Assembly: GCA_964492775.1 (NCBI GenBank)
Contig: CAZBLH010000019.1
Location: 1 to 38,305 of the forward strand
From: WRDS01 sp964492775
GTDB lineage: Bacteria; Actinomycetota; Coriobacteriia; Anaerosomatales; PHET01
Direction: 5' to 3'
Length of the DNA: 38,305 nucleotides
Part shown: positions 16,116-24,797 of the stretch, piece by piece
Numbering within the stretch: the stretch's first letter is position 1
How the letters are laid out: each line of letters starts with the position of its first letter
Translations under genes and position numbers: made by a program
Notes under the pieces: model-generated
What the model saw: only the letters and a program-made list of their open reading frames with translations
The model's database searches: none
Told to the model about the DNA's origin: nothing

Positions 16116-16272
16116 GTCGGGCAAAGCCCAGCCCGACCTACCCCCGGGGGGTACGACACCCACCGTTACGTACGTAGTACTAGGGGCTTGTCCGACCCCC
16201 GTCAGACAGCATCTGTCCAGCCCATGTCCTACCCCCCCGTAGGACAGCATCTGTCCAGCCCATGTCCTACCC
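16116..16272. repeat. Palindrome and iteron array, candidate replication origin or operator
   Basis: Between a small gene and the primase-helicase are several nested symmetric elements. A 7-bp inverted repeat GTCGGGC/GCCCGAC lies at 16116-16137. A near-perfect palindrome of C5/G6 flanked by TA lies at 16139-16153. A perfect TACGTACGTA lies at 16167-16176. Two direct copies of a 30-base unit (16205-16234 and 16243-16272) each hold a GGACAG-CAT-CTGTCC type dyad. An 8-bp inverted repeat TGTCCTAC/GTAGGACA with a C6 loop lies at 16225-16246. Half-sites of the type TGTCC recur at regular spacing. Iterons next to a replication gene often mark an origin; a regulatory or termination role is also possible. 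The last unit runs into the 3' end of the primase gene. Confidence 0.6.
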
Positions 16273-18552
16273 ACCATCGGGCCCACCTTCCTTCGGCTTG
16301 ATGACGTACAGGTTCTGGCCCTTGTCGACGCACACGATCTCGTAGCCGGTGCTCTTCACGCGGCGCTGTATCTGCTTCCTCTCGGTATCGCTCGACGGGT
16401 CCATGCCGAGGTACTCCATGACCTGCCTGGTCGTCGGCGGGTCTCCGAAGTTCGCCGCCTCGATCGCGGTGATGAGCCGTTGGCGCTCTTCGGCGTCCTT
16501 GGCGTCCTTCTTGTCCGCCTGGATGCTGGCCTGGATCGCCTTGGCCTTCTTCACCGGGTCCACGAGGTCTTTAATCTGCGCATCCGTGAGGATGTCCCAC
16601 TGATCCACCTCGTGCACCGGGAACCGGTACCAGATGTTGATGGGAGGATGAGGCGCGAAGTCGCGGAGCGTGGACTCGATGCGATAGGCCAGGGCGTGCC
16701 GTGTCTGCTGCTCAAGGGCACTGAGTGCCGCTATGAGCGCGTTCATGGCCTCGTTGGGGAGAAGCTCCACGAGCGCCGTACGGAGCGCTGTGGCGACCAC
16801 CAGCGCGTCTTGCGGCACATCCTCGAGCACATCGGCGTAGCCATGCTCTGCAAGCCAGCTGGAGACGTATGCGCATTCGGCGCGGTTCACGTATGCCGCG
16901 CGGATGGACTCGGTCACCTCGAGCTCGGTCATCGCCAGGAGCGCATCGGCGTCACGGGCGAACACGCCCGACCCGCTCGCCCGGTCCATCGATGCTTTCT
17001 GGCCTTGTTGTCCCTTGCTGTAATGGTGGCAGTACACGATGGAGCACCCGAGCTGCCTGCCCAGGCTGTCGAGCTGGTTGCAGAACGCGCCCACGGCTTC
17101 GGCATTGTTCTCGTCGCCCTGCATGATCTTATAGATCGGGTCGAGCACCAGAAGCGAGCACTGGTACTTGACCGTCTGGCGCACGATCTTGGAGATGAGC
17201 TGCTCGAGCGGCGCCGAGTGGCCTCGCAGGTCGAGGAAGTGCAGGCGGCTGGCGCTCTCACGCGAGTACCCGTATGCCTCGTATATCTGCTTCACGCGGC
17301 GGATCCTGCTCTCACGCTTGAGCTCGAAGTTCACGAACAGCACGTCGCTTTTCTCGCACTTCGCGCCCATCCACTCGCCTCCGCTCGCCACCGCGCACGC
17401 TAGCTCGAGCAGCGCGACGGTCTTGCCCGCCTTCGAGGGGCCCGCGAGCATCATCTTCTCGTTCTCCGCGAGCATGCCGACGACGACCGATGCCTCAGCC
17501 GGGATACTCTCGTCCCATTCGTCGGAGAAGTGCGTCACGTCGACCGGGAGCACGTCCTCGGCCTCGTCGACCCAGGCGCGCCATTCGGCCCAGTTCGCCT
17601 TGCCGACGTTCGTGGCCACCAGCCACTGCTTGCGGCCGCCTCGCGTCACGCCAGGCATGCGCGAGAGGCGGGAAGGGTTCTTGTTCTGCGAATCGATCTC
17701 AAGGCCGTTCTTCTTGCACACCGCGTAGAGGTGGTCGACGCGCTCCCGGTACTCGGCGTAGTCGCGTGCCTCGATGCGCACGATCGCGTGCAGACTCTTG
17801 CCTCCTGAGTGCACGAGGGCAGCGCAGGGCAGCTCGAGCTGGTCGATGAGTGCGCGCTGCTTTCCGATCGAGAGCGAGTCGGATTCAACGAGCGCGTAGC
17901 GGAACTCGGTCACGTTGTCGTTCTTCACGCCGGCGCCGTCGAGCGGGTTGAAGCGGATCCACGCTCCGGCCTGTGGCTTCCAGTCGCCGAGCACGCGTCC
18001 GATGTCGCGGTGGCGCGAGAGCTCGTGGATGAGTTCTCCGGATGTGCGGTCCCAATTGCCCTTCGTGGGCAGGAATCGACCATCACGTTCCCAGGTGCTC
18101 GTTACGTAGCCGACGTTGTCGGAGGCCTCAAACAGCGTCTCAAGGTACTTGACGAGGTCTGCGACCGGGTCCCAGTCCCTCGGTTCCTCGATGTCGGCCT
18201 CCTCGACCCACGCCGTGTCAGACACGATGACCTGGCCATCGCGAGGGCCGATGATGTCGTCCCACGAAAGCTCGTGGCCGCGCGACTCAGGCGGCGTCCA
18301 GCCCTGCGATCGCGCGATCGCGATCACCGTACCCGCTCCGACCGGCTTTGATGATCCGCGGAAGCTCTGCCACTTCTGTTGGCACACGCCAGCGCGCCAG
18401 CGGTCCGTGTCACGCATGCTCCAGCTGTCCCAGGTCTGCCAGTCGTACCCGGCGTCCTTCAAGGCCATGCCGATATGGACCCACTCCGAGTAGTCCAGCC
18501 GCGCAGGGTCTATTTGGTCGATGACCTCGAGGAGATCGTGGTCATCAGTCAT
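16267..18552 (-). CDS. Primase-helicase (PriCT-2, primase-like, RecA-like ATPase)
   Basis: 761 residues from the ATG at 18552, preceded by GGAGAGGAG. Residues 1-85 form a PriCT-2 domain (YSEWVHIGMALKDAG and CQQKWQSF). Residues about 200-315 look like an archaeo-eukaryotic primase core (a Leu-Val-Glu-Ser-Asp segment, SGGKSLHAIVRI with His at 255, then NKNPSRLSRMPG). A RecA-like helicase follows, with Walker A GPSKAGKT at 371-378, SLLVLDPIYK as Walker B, and IVYCHHYSKGQQG. The last 120 residues are helical and charged. It probably lays primers and unwinds phage DNA. Confidence 0.85.
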   Translation of the reverse strand: MTDDHDLLEVIDQIDPARLDYSEWVHIGMALKDAGYDWQTWDSWSMRDTDRWRAGVCQQKWQSFRGSSKPVGAGTVIAIARSQGWTPPESRGHELSWDDIIGPRDGQVIVSDTAWVEEADIEEPRDWDPVADLVKYLETLFEASDNVGYVTSTWERDGRFLPTKGNWDRTSGELIHELSRHRDIGRVLGDWKPQAGAWIRFNPLDGAGVKNDNVTEFRYALVESDSLSIGKQRALIDQLELPCAALVHSGGKSLHAIVRIEARDYAEYRERVDHLYAVCKKNGLEIDSQNKNPSRLSRMPGVTRGGRKQWLVATNVGKANWAEWRAWVDEAEDVLPVDVTHFSDEWDESIPAEASVVVGMLAENEKMMLAGPSKAGKTVALLELACAVASGGEWMGAKCEKSDVLFVNFELKRESRIRRVKQIYEAYGYSRESASRLHFLDLRGHSAPLEQLISKIVRQTVKYQCSLLVLDPIYKIMQGDENNAEAVGAFCNQLDSLGRQLGCSIVYCHHYSKGQQGQKASMDRASGSGVFARDADALLAMTELEVTESIRAAYVNRAECAYVSSWLAEHGYADVLEDVPQDALVVATALRTALVELLPNEAMNALIAALSALEQQTRHALAYRIESTLRDFAPHPPINIWYRFPVHEVDQWDILTDAQIKDLVDPVKKAKAIQASIQADKKDAKDAEERQRLITAIEAANFGDPPTTRQVMEYLGMDPSSDTERKQIQRRVKSTGYEIVCVDKGQNLYVIKPKEGGPDGG

Positions 18553-18781
18553 CGTCTCTCCTCTCCCAGCGTCCGCAGGCGTTCCAGCCCGCGCGGTGGT
18601 CGGTCGCTGCTCCGTGTGTGTGGGTGCGCAGGTCGCACTTGAGCCAGTAGCGGCCGCTCTCACGAGGGCTGCGAACCAGGTGCGCGCAGGTCGCGCAGGT
18701 CCCCTCGTGCGAGCCGTAGAGCTGCACGCAGGGATTCATCTCGACGGGCACGGACGGCGCGGGGAAGAGCGCGTCGGTCAC
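18545..18781 (-). CDS. Small cysteine-rich protein
   Basis: 78 residues from a GTG in a GTGA overlap. Five Cys (one Cys-x-x-Cys pair at about 29-32, later Cys residues near 49 and 69) and several His suggest a zinc-binding fold: the segment GTCATCAHLVRSP followed by WLKCDLRTHTHG. Proteins of this kind occur in replication operons of actinobacterial and clostridial phages with unknown function. Confidence 0.6.
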   Translation of the reverse strand: MTDALFPAPSVPVEMNPCVQLYGSHEGTCATCAHLVRSPRESGRYWLKCDLRTHTHGAATDHRAGWNACGRWERRDDD

Positions 18782-19062
18782 GAGCGCACCTCCTCAAGCG
18801 GCACCAACTCGCCGGTGTCTTCTGCGATGTGGAGCACGACCGGCTTGTCCTCCATGCCGTCCCATTCGATGAGGTTGATACCGTCATCGAGAGCGAGGGA
18901 GTAGTCGCAGTCCCTGAGGTCGATATCGGATTCGAGGCATTGCTGCGAGTGCATGATGTAGACGCGCTGCTCGGCTGAGACCGCACGTCCGATGTGCAGC
19001 GTCTCGTGGCGCTTGGCACCGACGATTGACTCGATCTTGTCGCTCGGCTCTAGTCTGCTCAC
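18778..19062 (-). CDS. Hypothetical early protein
   Basis: 94 residues from a GTG overlapping the previous stop (GTGA). It is acidic, with no Cys motif beyond two scattered Cys, and its C-terminal half is strand-rich (INLIEWDGMEDKPVVLHIA). No family recognised. It is coupled to the flanking genes in the early operon. Confidence 0.55.
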   Translation of the reverse strand: MSRLEPSDKIESIVGAKRHETLHIGRAVSAEQRVYIMHSQQCLESDIDLRDCDYSLALDDGINLIEWDGMEDKPVVLHIAEDTGELVPLEEVRS

Positions 19063-19256
19063 TCCTGCCCCCTTTCCTCGATGAAGTCTGCTATCTGCCG
19101 GAGTTCGGCGGGGGTGAGGTAGTGGCCCCCAAGGTGACGGTAGGTGTCGCCTTGGACGTAGCCGATTTGTCCCTTGCCGATGAAGACCTGCCACCAGCGA
19201 GCATCGCGAGTCACGGAATGTCGGCCTATCTCGAACCTCAGCTCGGTATCAGGCAT
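19059..19256 (-). CDS. Hypothetical early protein
   Basis: 65 residues from the ATG at 19256, which overlaps the end of the upstream gene by eight bases. A beta-rich N terminus (WWQVFIGKGQIGYV) precedes a C-terminal helix (LTPAELRQIADFIEERG). Function unknown. The small size and stop-start overlaps fit the early operon. Confidence 0.55.
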   Translation of the reverse strand: MPDTELRFEIGRHSVTRDARWWQVFIGKGQIGYVQGDTYRHLGGHYLTPAELRQIADFIEERGQE

Positions 19257-19551
19257 CGGGGTGCTCCCAACTGATGACGACGACGCGCTTGGCACCAGTG
19301 GCGAGAGGCTTTGGTTTCTCGCCGAGGCTTTCAAGCAGCACGTCAGTGATATCGGTCATGTCGGTGATGGTGCGGAAGAAACCTCTGCTGTCGTCCTTGG
19401 CGTGCACGATCTGAATCTCCTCGCAGCGCGCCAGATCCACGAGCTCGTCGACGGGTACGATGCGCTCCGTGTTGGACTTGTCGCCCCGGTACTCCCGCTC
19501 GAAGAACGGCGAGCGCGATTTGCACGTCACCACTCCGTTGTCGTAGGTCAT
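19249..19551 (-). CDS. Hypothetical early protein
   Basis: 100 residues with ATG preceded by GAGAGGAG. It is charged, strand-rich at the N terminus and ends in a VVVISWEHPDA strand. I do not recognise the family. No signal peptide or membrane segment. Confidence 0.55.
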   Translation of the reverse strand: MTYDNGVVTCKSRSPFFEREYRGDKSNTERIVPVDELVDLARCEEIQIVHAKDDSRGFFRTITDMTDITDVLLESLGEKPKPLATGAKRVVVISWEHPDA

Positions 19552-19563
19552 TGGGGTCTCCTC

Positions 19564-20100
19564 TCAGGTCAGGCCGCGGAGCTTGGCGGCGGCCTCTCGG
19601 TATCGTTTGGCGGTGCGCGCCTGCACCGAACGCTGTCCGTGTTGGGGAAGCGACTTGCGGCTGACCCCCGCGGCGGCGGCGATCTCGTCGAGCGAGTGTG
19701 TGCGCCTCAGCCGCTCTATCAGCCGCAGCGTGGAACGGGCGGGCACGAGCGCTGTGGAATCGGTCGGGAACGGCGTCTGGAGCGGCAGGGACAGAATGGC
19801 GGCCGCTGAGTCGCGGTGGATGGCCGTGCGCCGACCGGTGCGGCAGTAGCGCACGGTGTTGTAGGAGACCCAGGCCTGCTCCGCTATCCCCCTGGTGCGC
19901 CAGCCGTTGTGCATCAGTTCGCGGATGTGGCTGCGCACCGGCGCCGCGTCCACGAGCCGGGCACCGTCGCGCTTCCACTCACGTTGATATTCAGCCCAAG
20001 CGTCGCAGCATTCGAGGCATGAGCACCCAGCCTGATGACGCGCAACTGTGCCGTGGGGCTGGGCGCAGGGACGCTGCGGGCGGTCGGTCAGCGTCCTCAT
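19564..20100 (-). CDS. Cys-motif and HTH DNA-binding protein
   Basis: 178 residues, ATG in an ATGA overlap with the small gene upstream. The N terminus, HGTVARHQAGCSCLECCDAW, is a compact Cys/His motif of the type seen in actinophage DNA-binding proteins. A helix-turn-helix-like stretch (a Gly-Ile-Ala-Glu-Gln segment, then Ser-Tyr-Asn-Thr-Val-Arg) follows at about 70-90. A second HTH lies near the end (LDEIAAAAGVSRKSLPQ at about 137-153). This points to a sequence-specific regulator or replication accessory factor; the target is unknown. Confidence 0.65.
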   Translation of the reverse strand: MRTLTDRPQRPCAQPHGTVARHQAGCSCLECCDAWAEYQREWKRDGARLVDAAPVRSHIRELMHNGWRTRGIAEQAWVSYNTVRYCRTGRRTAIHRDSAAAILSLPLQTPFPTDSTALVPARSTLRLIERLRRTHSLDEIAAAAGVSRKSLPQHGQRSVQARTAKRYREAAAKLRGLT

Positions 20101-20216
20101 CCCACGACCTCCCTGATGTAGCCGTAGGGGTCGGAGGTCTCGCGGTGGAGCGAGATCAGCGAGATGTAGCGGTTGTTCGTTCCGTGCGGCGAGCGCGACG
20201 GCTTCTGTGGTCTCAT
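20097..20216 (-). CDS. 39-residue early peptide
   Basis: Short frame tied into the operon by ATGA overlaps at both ends, which strongly suggests it is translated. Basic N terminus (Arg-Pro-Gln-Lys-Pro-Ser-Arg) and a Tyr-rich middle. Function unknown; it may only couple translation of its neighbours. Confidence 0.55.
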   Translation of the reverse strand: MRPQKPSRSPHGTNNRYISLISLHRETSDPYGYIREVVG

Positions 20217-21805
20217 CGCTGCACCTCCGGTACGTATGTCTGGGGGTCTACTCCGCGCGGGACTCTCCATCCGTTCGCCGATATCCGGCCGATGAGCTTG
20301 GAGGCGGCCTCGAACTCCCACGTGCCGACGTGGCTGAAACCCTTGTTTTCGAGGAACCTGATCTGCTTGGGCGTGGCGAGCCCTTCGTCACGGCGCTTGC
20401 TCAGGCGATCGAGCAGCAGCGATGCCTTGCCCGCGCACTCGATCTCGTCGGGAAAGACCCCGGCCTTCTCAAGTGCGGCCTTCTGCGCGTCGGACGCCGG
20501 GGCCATCTCCCAACCGAACGCTGGCACGTACCCGGCGAGGTCCTCGGCCTGGATCGACATCTCGAACTGGAGCGGGTCCACGAGCGCGCGCTTGCGGTGC
20601 TTCATCTCCGCGAGCCTCTCGGCAAGCGCTGACTCACGATCGGCCACCACATCGGAGGCGGCCTGCTCCTCGAGCAGCGTGAGTTCTACCGGCCCGCCCG
20701 CCTCCGCGAGGTTCTCGGTCATCTTCGCGGCGATGTCGGAGGTCTCGGCGATCAGGTGTGCGGGATGGCAGAGCTCGTGGCGCTCGGTGTGCCAGAGGAA
20801 GTCGAGAAGCAGAAGCGAATCCTTACCCTCGGCGAGCCTCGTGCCCCTTCCCACCATCTGCGCGTAGAAGCTCCTGATCTTCGTCGGTCTCAGCACGACG
20901 ATGCAGTCGACTCCGGGCGAGTCCCAGCCCTCGGTGAGCAGCATCGAGTTGCAGAGCACGTCGTAGCATCCGGCGTCGAAGTCTGCGAGCACGTCTGAGC
21001 GGTCGGCCGAGTCCCCGTTGACCTCGGCGGCTCGAAAGCCCTTCGCTTCGAGGATCCCCCTGAACTTCTGAGAGGTCTTGATGAGCGGCAGGAACACGAC
21101 CGTACGGCGCTCCTTGCAGCCGGCAGCGAGCATCTCCTCGGCGATCTGCTCCAGATACGGATCGAGCGCGCTGCCGAGGTCGGCCGCCTTGAAGTCGCCT
21201 CCGGACACTCCCACACCGGTCAGGTCGAGCGTGAGCGGGATCGTCTGCGCCTCGATCGGGCACAGGTAGCCGTCCTTGATCGCGCGAGGAAGCGTGTACT
21301 CGTAAGCGAGGCTCTCGAACACCTGGCCGAGGTTCTTCATGTCGCCCCGGTCGGGTGTGGCGGTCACCCCGAGCACGCGTGCGCCGTCGAAGTACTCAAG
21401 CACGCGCAGGTAACCGTCTGAAATCGCGTGATGAGCCTCGTCGACGATGATAGCGTCGAAGTGCTTGGGGTCGAACTGCTCAAGGCGCGCTGGCCGCTGC
21501 AGCGATTGAACACTGCCCACCACAACGCGGTACCACGAGTCCAGGCAGCTTCGTTCAGCCTTCTCAACGGCGCACTTGAGCCCGGTGGACACCCGCAGCT
21601 TATCGGCGGCCTGGTCGAGGAGCTCGCCGCGGTGGGCGAGCACGAGCGCCCGCCCACCGTCGCGAACCACGTTCTCGATGACCTTGGAGAACACGATCGT
21701 CTTGCCGGTGCCGGTCGGCAGCACCATGAGCGTGCGGCGCACGCCGCTGTCCCACTGAGCGAGCACCGCGTCTCGTGCGGCCTCCTGGTAGGGACGGAGT
21801 TCCAT
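20213..21805 (-). CDS. SF2 DEAD/DEAH-type helicase
   Basis: 530 residues. Motif I TGTGKT is at 31-36, motif II DEAH at 122-125, motif III TAT at 148-150, and motif VI QMVGRGTRLAEG is in the second RecA domain at about 325-340. The C-terminal 170 residues include a basic region and an ATPKQIRFLENKG module common to phage helicases of this type. It probably unwinds or remodels recombination or replication intermediates. ATG overlaps the stop of the SSB-like gene. Confidence 0.9.
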   Translation of the reverse strand: MELRPYQEAARDAVLAQWDSGVRRTLMVLPTGTGKTIVFSKVIENVVRDGGRALVLAHRGELLDQAADKLRVSTGLKCAVEKAERSCLDSWYRVVVGSVQSLQRPARLEQFDPKHFDAIIVDEAHHAISDGYLRVLEYFDGARVLGVTATPDRGDMKNLGQVFESLAYEYTLPRAIKDGYLCPIEAQTIPLTLDLTGVGVSGGDFKAADLGSALDPYLEQIAEEMLAAGCKERRTVVFLPLIKTSQKFRGILEAKGFRAAEVNGDSADRSDVLADFDAGCYDVLCNSMLLTEGWDSPGVDCIVVLRPTKIRSFYAQMVGRGTRLAEGKDSLLLLDFLWHTERHELCHPAHLIAETSDIAAKMTENLAEAGGPVELTLLEEQAASDVVADRESALAERLAEMKHRKRALVDPLQFEMSIQAEDLAGYVPAFGWEMAPASDAQKAALEKAGVFPDEIECAGKASLLLDRLSKRRDEGLATPKQIRFLENKGFSHVGTWEFEAASKLIGRISANGWRVPRGVDPQTYVPEVQR

Positions 21806-22329
21806 CAGAAGTCTCCGGCCGCCCAGGCGGGCTTGGAGTCCGCAGCAGGAGCGGAATCCTCAGGACGCTGCCACGGCTCTTTCGGGTGGTCGATGGCCGT
21901 GCCTGGCTCCAGCCATTCCGCCACGCGGTTGCCATAGCCCTTGCCTGAGCCGTCTTTCTTGTCCCACGAGTACACCTCTAGTCGAGCAACGCCGGTGGCG
22001 TTCGGGACCTTTCCCCAGTCCATCTTCATGCGCTCGCCGTGCTTACGCGCGCCGATCGAGGTGAAGAAGCTCGTCAGCACGAACTCGAGGTTACTCACGA
22101 GCTTGAGCTTCTCTTCGATCGTCGTCTTGCCGAGCGAGCCGCCGTCGAAGGTGACCTCGATGACCGCCTGTGGGCATGCCGGCAGTTTCGCCGAGCCCTC
22201 GTAGCGCTCACGCAGTATCCGATCGCCGATCCTGAACGGATAGATCCCGGAAGGCAGGACCGTGAAGGTTCCACCTTCGCGTTCGATCTCGTCGTCCCAG
22301 TCGAGTGCGTACGGCTTGTTCTCTGCCAT
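21805..22329 (-). CDS. Putative phage single-strand DNA-binding protein (DUF669-like)
   Basis: 174 residues. It starts MAENKPYALDWDDE, has a central beta-rich domain with basic residues (CPQAVIEVTFDGGSLGKTT) and a flexible Pro/Ala/Asp-rich C-terminal tail ending Trp-Ala-Ala-Gly-Asp-Phe. An acidic tail with a terminal Asp-Phe is typical of SSB proteins, which recruit partners through it. It lies between a P-loop recombination protein and a helicase. The SSB role is an inference. Confidence 0.6.
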   Translation of the reverse strand: MAENKPYALDWDDEIEREGGTFTVLPSGIYPFRIGDRILRERYEGSAKLPACPQAVIEVTFDGGSLGKTTIEEKLKLVSNLEFVLTSFFTSIGARKHGERMKMDWGKVPNATGVARLEVYSWDKKDGSGKGYGNRVAEWLEPGTAIDHPKEPWQRPEDSAPAADSKPAWAAGDF

Positions 22330-22363
22330 TTGTCTTGCTCCTTCTCTCCTTGAAGTGGACTGC

Positions 22364-23386
22364 TTAGAACGGGATGTCGAGCTGCTCGGCGCGCGCCTTC
22401 TCGATCTCGGCGATCACTTTCGGCCAGGCGGCCACGAGCGCGCTCTTGACGAAGTCGGGCGGGTAGTTCTCGATGGGCGTGTCGGCGGGGAAGTAGCCCT
22501 TCTTGGCGACGGCGGCCACGACTTCGTCGGTCTGGACGCCGGAGACCTTCATCAGCTCGTAGAGCGGCACCAGGTGCCCGGGAATCTCGTGTACCTCGAT
22601 GGTCGGGCGTGCGGGCGCCTGCTTGAAGCTCTCCACCGGCTTCTCGGCGGGCTTCTCATCCGGCTCGGTCTCGGTCGCTGGAATGTGTTCCGCGATCGAC
22701 TCGAACTCGAAGTCGATCTCCTCGGGCAGGTCCCAGCGGTTCTTCGCGTCCCAGGCAGGATGGTGGCTCGTGTAGAGCACACGCTTGCCGCCGGACGCGG
22801 TGACCTTCTTTGACTTCTCGTCACGCACGGCGTACGTCTTGTAGTTGGCGAATAGCACTGCGTCCGACCACTCCTTCACGATCGAAGCAGTCTTCCTCTG
22901 CAGCTTGAGCTCCCAGCGGTCGTAGGGCTGTGCCTCGTCCGGCTGCTCGAACTTGCGCACCTGCGCATGAGCCGTGAGCACCACGTTGATACCGCGGCCG
23001 ACGCACTCAGTGAGCAGGTTCAGCAGCTTGCCGAACTCCTCGGCAAGGTAGGTGTAGCCCTTGCCGTAACCGGGATCCTCGATCCCATCCCAGTGGTGGA
23101 CGGCGCAGACGTGTGAGACACAGAGCTGCTCGGCCCAGTCCGCCGTATCGATCACGAGCGTGGAGCACACGTCCGCGTGCGTGAGGACGTAGGTGACCTC
23201 CTGCATCAACATCGTCCAGCTGCTCGGATCGTCGAGGCGTCTCACCTCGAGGTGCTTTGTGGAGCCTTCCGTATCGATGAAGAGCGGGTTTGGGAACTGA
23301 CTCGCGAACGTGGACTTGCCGATACCCTCAGGTCCGTAGACCAGGACCTTCTGAGCGGTGATGATCTTGCCGCTGGTGATGTTCAT
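22364..23386 (-). CDS. P-loop recombination ATPase (AAA_24 / Sak4-like)
   Basis: 340 residues. Walker A GPEGIGKST lies at about 18-26, and a Walker B strand ending CSTLVIDTADWAEQL at about 74-88. Sensor-like strand INVVLTAHAQVRKFE. This is the phage AAA_24 group, RecA-core ATPases that include Sak4-like annealing proteins usually encoded beside an SSB. The C-terminal 100 residues are Glu/Pro/Lys-rich and then helical. ATG in a TGATG overlap with the preceding ATPase gene. Confidence 0.8.
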   Translation of the reverse strand: MNITSGKIITAQKVLVYGPEGIGKSTFASQFPNPLFIDTEGSTKHLEVRRLDDPSSWTMLMQEVTYVLTHADVCSTLVIDTADWAEQLCVSHVCAVHHWDGIEDPGYGKGYTYLAEEFGKLLNLLTECVGRGINVVLTAHAQVRKFEQPDEAQPYDRWELKLQRKTASIVKEWSDAVLFANYKTYAVRDEKSKKVTASGGKRVLYTSHHPAWDAKNRWDLPEEIDFEFESIAEHIPATETEPDEKPAEKPVESFKQAPARPTIEVHEIPGHLVPLYELMKVSGVQTDEVVAAVAKKGYFPADTPIENYPPDFVKSALVAAWPKVIAEIEKARAEQLDIPF

Positions 23387-24690
23387 CAGAACTCACCCGG
23401 CTTCCAGCCAGCTGCCTCGTTGACCTCGTAGGGGGTCGTGGTGTCGCCGCGCTCGACAGCGTAGCCGTCCTCGATGACGATCGAGCACTCGCCACCGGTC
23501 GACACGCGGGTAGCGATCACCTGCAGACCCTCGGACTCGAGCCATTTCCCGAACTCGGAGAGCGTGTCGAGATCGAGCTGCTCGAGCTTGTCGATGAGCA
23601 CGAACCCGCACTCGGGGTTGAGACGCCGTACGATAGCGGTGGCCACGCGAAGCTGCTCGGAGCCGCTCATGGAATCCCACCGTTTACCGCGATACGTGAG
23701 TTCTCCGTCTTCGACCGACAGTCCTTCGAGTGGTAGGTCGGCGCCGTTGAGCAGTGCGAGCTTCTCGGCGCGGATGGACTCGATGCTTGCCGTGAGCCCG
23801 TCGTACTCGGCCTGGTACTGCACGGCCTCGTCCGCGATAAGTGACTTGGCCTGATTCGCACGCACACGAGCGTTGATCTCGTCGATCGAGGCGATGGATG
23901 CTTCGATCTCAGCAGTGGATTCGTCGGTGAGCTCGCGCTCGGTCTTCTCGGCGATCTCAAGGTCGGCCGTGATGTCGACAAGCTTCGCCTGGGTCTCCTT
24001 GAGGCGCTGTGAGAACTCGAATACCTGCTCCTCGAGGCGCGCGCGCGTGGCACGCAACACCTCGATCTGCTCGCGCTTGCGCTGGTTCTCGCCGTTGCGC
24101 GCGAGTATCTCCTGTTGCTCGCGGATGAGCTCGGACGCGCTCACCGGCTCTGCCGGAGCTGTTGGGTAGTGCTGCATCTCGTCTGCGGCCTTTTGCTTCT
24201 GCAGCGCGATCTGGCCGATCTCATGGCGCTTGTTGTAGAGGCGTTTCTCCTCGGCCTCGAGCTCGAAGAGTTGCTCTCCCACGCCGATGATCTTGAGCAG
24301 TGTGGTGGCCTTCTCCTTCGAGGTCGCCTGCATGAAGCGCGGCAGGTCGAGCGCGAAGGCCTCGACGAACTCGTTCAGGAGCTGCTGGCCGCCCTTGTTG
24401 CCGTTCGGGTCGATGACCTTGAGCGACGAGTTCGGGCCACGGCGCTCCACGAGCAGCCCGTTGGAGAGTTCGACCTTGATGTGCGGCGGCGTCACGGATC
24501 CCTCGCGCGCCGGCTGCGACGGCTTGAAGCGGTCGCCACCGACCGCCCAGGCGATCGAGTCGAGCACGGATGTCTTGCCCTGGCTGTTCTTCCCGCCGAC
24601 GATCGTGAGTCCATCAGGCGCTGGCTCAAGCTCGACGGCCTTCACCCGCTTGACGTTCTCGATCTCGAGTCGGTTGATCTTCACTGACAA
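23386..24690 (-). CDS. Rad50/RecF-like ATPase with coiled coil
   Basis: 434 residues from a TTG at 24690 that has GGGAGG seven bases upstream; a GTG two codons later is possible. Walker A is GGKNSQGKTS near residue 30. Residues about 130-300 form a long coiled coil. An ABC-type signature, SMSGSEQLRVATAIV, and Walker B, CGFVLIDKLEQLD, follow near the end. The acidic residue usual after the Walker B Asp is Lys here. Such small SMC-like ATPases occur in phage recombination modules; no partner nuclease is visible in this operon. Confidence 0.8.
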   Translation of the reverse strand: MSVKINRLEIENVKRVKAVELEPAPDGLTIVGGKNSQGKTSVLDSIAWAVGGDRFKPSQPAREGSVTPPHIKVELSNGLLVERRGPNSSLKVIDPNGNKGGQQLLNEFVEAFALDLPRFMQATSKEKATTLLKIIGVGEQLFELEAEEKRLYNKRHEIGQIALQKQKAADEMQHYPTAPAEPVSASELIREQQEILARNGENQRKREQIEVLRATRARLEEQVFEFSQRLKETQAKLVDITADLEIAEKTERELTDESTAEIEASIASIDEINARVRANQAKSLIADEAVQYQAEYDGLTASIESIRAEKLALLNGADLPLEGLSVEDGELTYRGKRWDSMSGSEQLRVATAIVRRLNPECGFVLIDKLEQLDLDTLSEFGKWLESEGLQVIATRVSTGGECSIVIEDGYAVERGDTTTPYEVNEAAGWKPGEF

Positions 24691-24797
24691 CGTGGTTCCT
24701 CCCTTGGTAGAATCAGAAGTGGCTGATCGATCACTGCATTGCGGCCGTGGTTCGTTTCCAGCCAGAGCCGTCCCAAGTGGGGCTTGTGGCGGCTCTC

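Noticed and set aside
16205..16272. Two 30-base direct repeats considered as a CRISPR array
   Set aside because: Only two units, an 8-base separation, strong internal dyads and no cas genes.
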